A stretch of 64,000 bases of DNA from Adiantum capillus-veneris (lineage: Eukaryota > Streptophyta > Polypodiopsida > Polypodiales > Pteridaceae). A model generated the notes under the pieces. The model was not told the origin of the DNA and made no database searches. It was given only the letters and a program-made list of their open reading frames with translations. Positions 11,514 through 19,154 of the stretch are shown here, one piece after another. The stretch covers positions 70,244,935-70,308,934 of the forward strand of contig CM043950.1 of NCBI GenBank assembly GCA_014529385.2, in the 5' to 3' direction. Positions within the stretch are counted from its first letter, which is position 1. The number at the start of each line of letters is the position of its first letter. Made by a program: the position numbers and the translations under genes.

Positions 11514-11525
11514 GCTTTGATACCA
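11514..11525 (-). other. Primer-binding site, initiator tRNA-Met type (copia J)
   Basis: The minus strand reads TGGTATCAAAGC, one change from the usual TGGTATCAGAGC. It abuts the 5' LTR directly. Confidence 0.9.
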
Positions 11526-11846
11526 TGTAAAGAATGAGGATGCAAGAGAGCTACACAAGACAAGCACTAAGCACATAGAGATGGAAAGCTTCTTCTTCTT
11601 CACACAAAAAAGAGAGTACAAAATGACTAAGTGCTAAAACTGAAAAATAGCACATATGTACATGCGATCACTAAGTGTGAACTCGCTAGAAGCGTACTAG
11701 GCTGGCACTATAAGTGTAGTCCAGCTGTAGAATCACTGGCAGAGATCCTCCATGTCGGTCACCTAACACGCCAGTGAGTAAATGTCGTAAGCGGCCAAGA
11801 CCCGTAGTGGATGCCAGCTCAAGATGTAGAGCTCGACATCTCAACA
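11526..11846 (-). repeat. 5' LTR of copia J (321 bp)
   Basis: It has the same length and ends as the 3' LTR at 9128-9448. The TSD copy gatga follows at 11847-11851. Confidence 0.94.
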
Positions 11847-11851
11847 GATGA

Positions 11852-12524
11852 GGGCTTCACGGAGTCTTCTAAGCTATGCCATGTAGCTATGCATTTCCAA
11901 AAGTGTTTGCCAAAAAATGGTGGGCTAGTCTACGAGGTAATGGCGAAGCTCCAAAGACATAGAAAACTCTATGAATTTCCATAATGAAGCAATTTCTTGC
12001 AAGCAATGCCAAAGACAAAGTACTTACCAAATGGCGAAGTTTGAAGCTATCTCCCAATGAGTCTATCCACAAGTATGTGGACAAGTTTTGGGATTTACAT
12101 CTCAAAGCTACAGTCGATAGACTTTGCCGAACAAAAGCAACAATTTTGTGTGGGACTGCTTGAAGGTATGGCCGAGTATGTCAACTCTCAACGGCCTACG
12201 ACCATCTCTAGGGTCATACACCATACTATGGTTGCCTCACAAATCAATTTCCAACAAGGGGCTAAGAGGAATTCTAAGCCCATGGAAATTAAAGAGCGAA
12301 ATGAACCTAGAGGGGAGAATAATGCTCAAAATTCTTCCAAAGGAAACTCTAGCAACAACAACAAACCTAAGGAGAAAGGAGTCTACAAAGACAAGAATCA
12401 ACTTTCTCCCGAGGAGCTAGAGCGTTATTGCAAAGATAACAGGTGCTTCAAATGTGGGGAGCAAGGACACGGCTATCGTGATTGCCCCCAAAGAAATGAA
12501 GTGCGCGAGGGAGAGCATGTGTGA
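11852..12524 (+). pseudogene. Ty3/gypsy gag, 3' half with zinc knuckle
   Basis: This continues the gag interrupted at 9127. It opens with a SSKLCHVAMHFQK-like phrase and continues through MKQFLASNAKDKVLTKW and YVDKFWDLHLKA in shifted frames. It then reads a longer frame (12057-12524) with KQQFCVGLLEGMAEYVNS, TTISRVIHHTMVAS and a CX2CX4HX4C knuckle (CFKCGEQGHGYRDC). The homologous minus-strand gag at 62863-63770 has the same order of motifs. Frame breaks near 11960 and 12060 suggest it is no longer functional. Confidence 0.85.
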
Positions 12525-12690
12525 GTGTGTGCAACGATGGAGAAGAGAGGAGAAGAGGAGACCTTGTGTTTGCAGGGGCTAAAACTCACTCTCTACATGT
12601 GAGCCCCCTTATTCTATTATGTACATAATGAATAAGTATAGTGGGTGGGCACCTGGCCTAACCGGCCACATGGGGCTTTATCCCAACAAC
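12525..12690 (-). other. Possible truncated LTR of the following copia remnant
   Basis: The gag frame ends into tgtgagtgtgtgc, and the block ends tatcccaaca at about 12690. A purine-rich minus-strand stretch follows. This fits a short LTR plus PPT, but no second LTR copy was found, so the call is tentative. Confidence 0.35.
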
Positions 12691-13445
12691 CTCTCATGTA
12701 AAGGCCAATGTGGCCATGAGAGAGAAAAGGAAACCATACAAAACTTGTACAAGGCCATCACAAGTATGACCTCAGCCAACGCCCATTGGCTACTGAATCT
12801 GTGTGCATCCAGCTCTAATTGTAGAGGAAGTATCGAGAAATCAACACCATACTCCTCACCAAAGCTGCACACATCCTGCAGGTATCTCACCATACACGGC
12901 AAAGTGCCCCTATGCTCAAGGCCAACGTCAGTCACTGCATGACTAACTGCTCCCACTGCAAATGCACCTACTACAAATGCAATCTCGGGTCTCGAGATGA
13001 GTATCTCGTACATGAGACTCCCGAATGCTGATGCAATCCTAGCAATATCTGCCAATCTGACCATCTCCGTCAAATCTGGCTCAGAACTCCACTCATGGAA
13101 ATCACCCTAACACCCAAACTCCGATCCTTGGAATTCATCCTCGTGTCCATCGCATGTCACATGCACACCAAGAGCATCTGCATGTCCTAAACCCTATGTG
13201 GTGAGAGCAATGCCTAGCTCTATCTCACACACATCAGCCTCTAGCCTAAGCATATCCATGAATGACTGAATCACGGCTGAATCCTCAACACTCAAGCCAT
13301 CCATATGAGTCATCATATCCACGAATGACATGCCCTTCTGCACAAATGTCTGCATGACCAATTGAACATGCTCACGAACTGGAGCATCATGCAACCTATC
13401 CACAAAGGAGACGTGCCTCATCTCTCTGCATGTTTGCGTACTCAC
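12678..13445 (-). pseudogene. Decayed copia RT to RNase H remnant
   Basis: The frame at 12678-13073 shows ASAFGSLMYEILISRPEIAFVVG and a RYLQDVCSFGEEYGVDF-like string, the copia segment between RT and RNase H. The frame at 13194-13445 (MSTQTCREMRHVSFVDRLHD...) is not recognisable. It lies between this and the gag of the same remnant, where normal polyprotein order would place the rest of pol, so most of pol is missing. Confidence 0.65.
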
Positions 13446-13523
13446 GAAGACTGTGCCATCTTGTATGTGATGTACTCCGATCGCATGGATCGTGCCAACA
13501 CTAGCACCTCACGCTATGACTAG

Positions 13524-14417
13524 CTATCCACGATGCAATCTGAAACTGTGCTCATCCAACACTACCTGGCATCCGCTGTCTCGTAATTGACTCACAGAGA
13601 TCAAGCTCTGCATCAAACCTGGCACATGGCGTACATCTCGCAACACGTATGATGCACCACTCGACAACAATAGTCTGATATCTCCTGCACCAACTATGTC
13701 ATGCACTGAACCATCAGCTGGACACACATGTCCAAGCATACCACTAGCATATGTGCTAAACCACTCACGAGTCGGCGTGACATGAAATCTAGCATTCACA
13801 TCTAGTATCCAATGCGAAGGTAATGTGTCGTCAAAAACCGACATAAGAAAGTCAAGAGTAAACATGGAAGCAAAGGCAACATCTCTGTCATGCGTAGCAT
13901 GTCCAAGCATACCACTAGCATATGTGCTAAACCACTCACGACTCCGCGTGACATGAAATCTAGCATTCACATCTAGTATCCAATGCGAAGGTAATGTGTC
14001 GTCAAAAACTGCCATAAGAAAGTCAAGAGTAAACATGGAAGCAAAGGCAACATCTCTGTCATGCGTAGCCGCATACGCTACATCTGCTACCACATCATCC
14101 AAAGTGATATCGCTCATGTGCTGTCTCCTATGCTGTCTCATCCGCCAAAAACAATGCCTACGTACATGCCCTGTATGACCACAATGCCAACACACAACAT
14201 CTCTATGTCTATAAGATCGTCCTTTGACTGTAGGCATCTCTCTAGACTCATTTGTGCCAAAAGCACTGCACAATCTTTGCCATAACTCTCTAGCTGTACA
14301 TGCATCCAAACCAATGCGATAGGCAGACTCACCAAGGTGTAACATGATCGTCAAACGTGCAAGCTCATCCAAGTCCTTCCACTCATTGTCAGTCATAGAC
14401 TCTGGCCTAGCATCCAT
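13524..14417 (-). pseudogene. Copia gag-protease with in-frame duplication
   Basis: This is a 297-codon open frame. It has the gag phrases MDARPESMTDNEWKDLDELA and LDACTARELWQRLCSAFGT, a CWHCGHTGHVRRHC zinc knuckle, and a retropepsin region in which the usual DSGAS is DVNAR. A 57-residue block spanning this site occurs twice in tandem and in frame. The C-terminal part reads DIRLLLSSGASYVLRDVRHVPGLMQSLISV, typical of the segment after copia protease. A stop just upstream (about 14423) separates it from the gag N-terminus, whose CSNFEHWKVGM-like phrase is visible to about 14520. The altered catalytic site implies a dead protease. Confidence 0.85.
13727..14068. repeat. 171-bp tandem duplication in copia gag-protease
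   Basis: The units are 13727-13897 and 13898-14068. They differ at only a few bases and keep the reading frame. Confidence 0.95.
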
Positions 14418-14524
14418 GCCCTATAGTGGCAACACTTGGCCCAACTGAGTCAATGCATCATGCATACCTACTTTCCAATGCTCAAAGTTTGAACAATCAA
14501 ACTTTGTATGGAAAAGCACAAACC

Positions 14525-14955
14525 CTGACAATGATGTACATGCCAAATCCATGGCGATAACCTGTGACAAGATCAAGCACAAGTCGATCAATTGACAATA
14601 GCCAAAGCCTGGCTAACTCATACACCAAGTACTGTCAAAATACAACATAAGTTGGCATAAGCTGTCTAAGAGAAGTATCAGCAATTATGGAGATCAATGT
14701 AATGAACAAGTGAGCAAAACCGCTCAAATGATGCCAAAATAAAACCCCGCTCTAATCCAAGAGCACTATGTGGTAATCAATGAAACTATCATCAACAATC
14801 TCCCTCCTGAAGAGATTACCACATGTATGTCAAATGACATAATCCGGTGAGCAAACACTCTCACAATGCGATGCCAAAACACTATGGCAAAGCAACCACT
14901 AAGTGCCAAATGCAATCAAAACACGATTGCAAACCATGCGCATAAACAAGTAAAC
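14525..14955. other. Unassigned flank of copia C, left side
   Basis: There is no sustained reading frame. It is continuous in ancestry with 38720 onward, because the copia C insertion (TSD taaac) separates them. The first part (to about 14640) may be the gag leader of the preceding copia remnant. A short inverted repeat, gtggtaatc and gattaccac, lies at about 14770 and 14813. Confidence 0.5.
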
Positions 14956-15182
14956 TGTTACCATATACATGTGGTAGTGATGTGTGTGAACACACTAGGA
15001 TCGCCGGGGCATTTTTTCCCTCTTTAGGAGGTTTTTTCCCTCGTGCATTGTATATACGCCCATCACTCTAGGGCTAACTATCTTTCCATTGCACACTAAG
15101 TAACACACTCTCTATTGTGTGCCTTGAGCTTCCTTCGTCTTCTCCAATCTGTGTGTGTTTCTCTGCAACCCTAATTCCAACA
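14956..15182 (+). repeat. 5' LTR of copia C (227 bp)
   Basis: It runs from TGTTACCATATACATG to AATTCCAACA. A TATA box (tatata, 15051-15056) lies about 130 bp before the LTR end. Confidence 0.96.
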
Positions 15183-15184
15183 AT

Positions 15185-15196
15185 TGGTATCAGAGC
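15185..15196 (+). other. Primer-binding site, initiator tRNA-Met (copia C)
   Basis: TGGTATCAGAGC lies two bases inside the 5' LTR, an exact match to the common plant copia PBS. Confidence 0.95.
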
Positions 15197-15544
15197 AGGT
15201 CACGTCCTCCCGGGCTTAGTCGCCAGCTGCTCCAGCACACGCCTGCTCACTTTCTCCGATTTCAGTGAGCTTTGGCGAGCGTTCGCAGGTCGACAAATAT
15301 TTTGGGAAAGCTCATAGAGCTTGGTCTGCTCAGAATTTTGATTTGGGCTCATTTCGGCCTCCGTTTCCACTATGGGCAGTACTGCACAGGCTATTTCGTC
15401 ATTTTGTGCAGATTTTCTATCAGTGCCGTTTTCTGCATAACAAGTGCCTTATAGTCTTCTACGGTTTGTGCTATATAGCACAAGTTGTTCCCGCTCCATT
15501 TCTACTATTTTCAGGCAGTTTTCACATCAGGTGCAGCATTTACC

Positions 15545-16988
15545 ATGGCTGACAACAACAACACAGATGTGTTCAAGATGTTTGCTGCTGAGGACAGGTT
15601 GGATGGGGACAACTACCCTATGTGGGCTTATATGATGCAACATGTTCTTGTGTCAAAAGGTGTCTGGAACATTGTGCAGGGCATTGATGTACGTCCTGGT
15701 TCTGAAGATGTAGGCGATGTTGAGGATGTTGCAGGTCTTGCTGCAAGGATTGCAGCTGTTAGAGTTGTTTTGCCTTCGGCAGAACAAGCTCGTTGGGATG
15801 TTAAGGATGCGCAGGCTCATGCATTGATTGCGTTGTCTGTGAAGCGCACCATTATTCCTCAAAGAAAGGGTGGTAACAGTAATGCAGCCACTTCTTATGG
15901 TTCTGCTGCGAGTGGCAAAAATTCTGTTCCTAATGCTTCTGCTGGCAGCACTTCGTCTGGCAATTCTGGTGATAAGGGCAAAAAGAATATGCGTTGCCAT
16001 TATTGTAAAGCCAATGATCACTTGATCAAGTCGTGTCCTAAGTTGAAGGCCAAAGAGGCTAAGAAGAAAGAGGGTGGTTCCACTGCAAATGCTGGTTCCA
16101 CTACAAATGCAGCCATTGTTGAGTCTTCTGTGAAAGGAGATTGTGATGCTGATGTTGATGCAGAATGGGCTTTTAGCGCAGAGTGCACTTACAATCCTGC
16201 TGTCCATGATGCATGCTTGTCAGTTGCTGCAGATTCACATGTGTGGTATTTCGACAGTGGTGCTACAAAGCACATTACCTCACATCGTGAATTGTTTACC
16301 TCTCTCGAGTCTGTCCCTCATGGGAATTCAGTCACTTGTGCCAACAACGCCTCTTATCCAGTTCAGGGAGTTGGAAAGATTGTGCTCACTGCTGCTAATG
16401 GCAGTTCCTTCACACTTGTTGATGCACTTTATGTACCTGGGATCAAGAAGAATCTCTTGTCTGTATCCGCACTTGCTAGACTTGGACTTGTAGTCAAATT
16501 TGTGGATGACAGATGTACAGTTCATGATCTCAGTTTTCGTGATGAAATTGTTGCATCTGGGCTTTTGTGCCGTGGGCTGTATAAGCTCACTTTGTATGAC
16601 AAGTGTGGACAAAATTTTGCAAATGCTGTTGCAGATTCAAGGGCTATTTCAGATGCAAAACTTTGGCATGCACGTTTTGGTCATCTGAATTTTGCCAGTT
16701 TGCTGCGTTTGCAGAAATCTGATATGGTTGCTTCTTTGCCGCCTCTTGAAGCACCTGTCAAACATGTTTGTGAAGGCTGTATTCTGGGTAAAATGCAGCG
16801 TTCTAAGTTTCCAAAGGATGGTTCAGTTAGGGCCACATGCAGGTTGCAGCTTGTGCATAGTGATGTTTGTGGGCCCATGCAAACTCCGTCCTTGGGCAAT
16901 TACCTGTACTTCGTGACTTTCATTGATGATTACTCCAGGCATGCATGGGTATTTCCGCTTAAAGCGAAGTCCGAAGTTTTTATGTGCT
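15545..16988 (+). pseudogene. Copia C gag-protease-integrase, interrupted by element B
   Basis: This is an open frame of about 481 codons from ATG 15545 (MADNNNTDVFKMFAAEDRLDG). It shows the gag start, a zinc knuckle CHYCKANDHLIKSC (about 16002-16041), the retropepsin WYFDSGATKHITSHREL (about 16243), a GAG-pre-integrase segment with HARFGHLNFASLLRLQ and CEGCILGKMQ, and the integrase core start VHSDVCGPMQ with FIDDYSRHAWVF. At about 15858 gag jumps from TIIP directly to QRKGGNSN. Roughly 100 to 150 residues that relatives carry between these points are missing. The frame is cut after FMC by the LTR of element B; the short tail beyond 16988 is LTR sequence. Confidence 0.92.
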
Positions 16989-17612
16989 TGTTAAGGCGGT
17001 TACGCCGCTAGCGGAAGCTAAATAGCGAGAACTCAACCAACAACAGAATTTGTCAGACGAGGACGAAGCTTGACCCGCAGGCGCATGGAAACAACTAGGT
17101 GGGTGTCAAATCACCTAGTCGACCTTCTAATGACAATCACTACTAAGGAAATCAAATCTAAGTTCTAAAATACGCAAGTGACTGAAATCCGTACTACGAA
17201 CGAATGCTATACGAAACAGGATCTAGAATCATCGAATCGATCTCAAACTCAAGGGGAAGTCTATACACTAGGTAAGAACAACACCCTAAAGACTTGAACT
17301 GCAAAATCAACCTATAACCACTCTGTACGGTAAACGCGTATGAAGACAGGCCAAAAAATACAGGTGACCGAAACTTGACCCCGATGGTACTAATGTGTAG
17401 CTCTACTCGTTGTGGTTCTATAGATATGCTGCACACTCTATTCCGACACACGAGTTGGAAGAAAACTCACACCGAAGCTCGTAGGAACTTACCACACGTA
17501 GAAGCCGATAGCGCGCACTCTTGGTATCTGTGCGTAGCTCTCACCGTTGCTAACACAATGGCGGTGTCGCTTCTCCAATGGCAGCCCCGTAGCTCGCGTA
17601 GCAAGGAGATAA

Positions 17613-17655
<43 letters not shown>

Positions 17656-17944
17656 ACACAGTCACGGCGCTCAAAAAAACTCACTTTGATTAATAATTGA
17701 ATCTCCTTTTAGGTTACAAAACTTTGGCTTATATATCTCAGCCTTGGAGGTGAGAACATCTCTAATTATTTACATCAGCAGGTGAAATTAAGTCGGGATT
17801 ACAGGCTGGAAACTCAATTGAGTCCCGTTACTTAATGAATGGCTCAAATCAAAATTAATGTCGGAAAGACATTTATTACAATCAATGGTTACAAAATGAT
17901 GGGTGTGAGCAAAAATGCGGGTGTGATCCTCTGCTGGCTCAACA
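16989..17944 (-). repeat. 3' LTR of element B (956 bp)
   Basis: It runs from TGTTAAGGCGG to GGCTCAACA on the plus strand. It is 24 bp longer than the partner LTR, mostly because the CT microsatellite at about 17614-17653 is longer. A TATA-like box (minus strand ATATATAAGCC) lies at about 17731-17741. Confidence 0.97.
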
Positions 17945-17956
17945 CTCCCCCCCTCC
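17945..17956 (-). other. Polypurine tract of element B
   Basis: The minus strand reads GGAGGGGGGGAG immediately before the 3' LTR, as required for plus-strand priming. Confidence 0.92.
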
Positions 17957-17993
17957 GCGTTCATGTCGTCCCTGACATGACTTTGAGGCTTGA

Positions 17994-19118
17994 TCAATAG
18001 AGTCCTGTCGTCTTGAGTATCTGCAATTGTGATTCGTAGCGTAGGTTGCCGATGGTCAAGGTTGGGCCGAATATTTTGCTTTCGTGAGTGAAAAAGCCGG
18101 TGTAGAAAGCTTCTTCGAATGTTTGCATGTGGAAGCTAGGCAAAAACATAATTCTTTGGTATAAGAGATGTAACACCTTTGGTGATGGCTGCAATGAAAG
18201 ATCATACATCATATCCGTCACTGTGTCGGCCGTCGATAGTAGACTCGAGGTCGTGGCTTTATTTGGCGCGAACACTTCAATGCATGCTAAGAGAGTCCTG
18301 CAGATTTTCTTTAGCATCTGACACGAAAGGTCAGGAGAGCCAGTAAAGAGTTTGATGGTGCCTGTTAGGGTTTTCACCATGTAGGCTTTACCTATTCTCT
18401 CTCCTTCCTTTGGTCCTGGCATCCTGGGATAATTAAGCCAATTTGGCTTCTTTTCTGCAATCCTGCCATGCTCGTTCCAGTTTCTGACTCTTGGCACCGG
18501 GCAGAAGGTTGCATCCTCCCGAATCTCTTTTGGAGCCTCTACCAAGTAGATGAGGTAGGCTGGGTATTTGTTCAGCCAACCTTTCCTCCATCTAGGTTGA
18601 GAATCTACAATCTTCTTTGATTGTTCATCCTTTGTGATGTCGCCTTCATAAAGAGCGACATACTGCTCCTCCTCTATTCTCTTTTTCGTCTTTATCACTT
18701 CAAATTTCATCAGAGGGAAAGGCAGGCTTGGTTGCATCCACTCTTCGTGGAGCACTTTTGTGTCTAAACCTTGAAGTCTAATGGAGATGAGGAGTCTCCT
18801 TTCCCATTCCATTTCCGCCTTGGCACTTTCCTCTGTTGACTTTTCTATTTGGTCCTGGAGCCTTTGTTCTTCTCCTTCAGAGATTCCTGAAGTCGAGGCC
18901 ACTTCTTGAACTAGGGCTGGATCTTCGATTGTGGTTGCCTCTCCAGTTTCTGGTAGCTCTATGGCTGCTCCCCCTGCTTCTTCTTGTGGTGTCTCTGTTT
19001 CTCTTCTTTGTTGCTCTTGGAGGTCTTGGAGCTGTTTGCGGAGGGCCTCATTTTCTGTCCTTAGTGTTTGGTTTTCTGATGTGAGCCTCTCCTCTGCAGC
19101 CAGTGATCCCTCCGCCAT
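17994..19118 (-). CDS. ORF X, C-terminal part (coiled coil plus globular domain)
   Basis: From ATG 19118 (MAEGSLAAEERL) the frame gives about 374 residues. The first 50 residues are a strong coiled coil (SENQTLRTENEALRKQLQDLQEQQ), followed by an acidic linker and a second short coiled coil (EEQRLQDQIEKSTEES). A globular domain of about 250 residues then follows with no motif I recognise (YVALYEGDITKDEQ, WLNYPRMPGPKEGERIGKAYMV, then FTGSPDLSCQMLKKICRTLLACIEVFAP). It is in the same frame as the ORF ending at 19155, separated by one UAA and ten sense codons. The coiled coil reads continuously through the stop. I infer that both are one ORF of about 1,085 codons. No signal peptide or clear membrane segment is seen, so it does not look like an envelope protein. 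Confidence 0.8.
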   Translation of the reverse strand: MAEGSLAAEERLTSENQTLRTENEALRKQLQDLQEQQRRETETPQEEAGGAAIELPETGEATTIEDPALVQEVASTSGISEGEEQRLQDQIEKSTEESAKAEMEWERRLLISIRLQGLDTKVLHEEWMQPSLPFPLMKFEVIKTKKRIEEEQYVALYEGDITKDEQSKKIVDSQPRWRKGWLNKYPAYLIYLVEAPKEIREDATFCPVPRVRNWNEHGRIAEKKPNWLNYPRMPGPKEGERIGKAYMVKTLTGTIKLFTGSPDLSCQMLKKICRTLLACIEVFAPNKATTSSLLSTADTVTDMMYDLSLQPSPKVLHLLYQRIMFLPSFHMQTFEEAFYTGFFTHESKIFGPTLTIGNLRYESQLQILKTTGLY

Positions 19119-19154
19119 GTGCAATCTTTGTACTTGCTCTAACCTCAGCTCTCT

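Larger units (their letters stand above)
11110..11525 (-). pseudogene. Copia J zinc knuckle plus start of protease
   Basis: The frame shows a CX2CX4HX4C zinc knuckle (CWTCGERGHMSRDC) and then the retropepsin start WYVDSGASNHMT. It stops shortly afterwards, at the integrase-region deletion. The first 25 or so codons are translated from the PBS and from an inverted copy of the element's 3' end, so they are not genuine gag. Confidence 0.85.
9128..11846 (-). mobile_element. Rearranged, internally deleted Ty1/copia element J
   Basis: This is a complete insertion of 2,719 bp with two 321-bp LTRs and a target-site duplication gatga (9123-9127 and 11847-11851). It sits inside a gypsy gag. In sense order it has the 5' LTR, PBS, a 74-bp inverted copy of its own 3' end, a zinc-knuckle and protease piece, RT, RNase H, PPT and the 3' LTR. 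Most of gag and all of the integrase are missing, so it cannot be autonomous. The two LTRs are very similar, which suggests a recent insertion. Confidence 0.94.

Noticed and set aside
15653-16207. A 184-codon minus-strand frame opposite copia C gag
   Set aside because: It is a shadow of the gag frame, without any domain. The plus strand carries all recognisable copia motifs.
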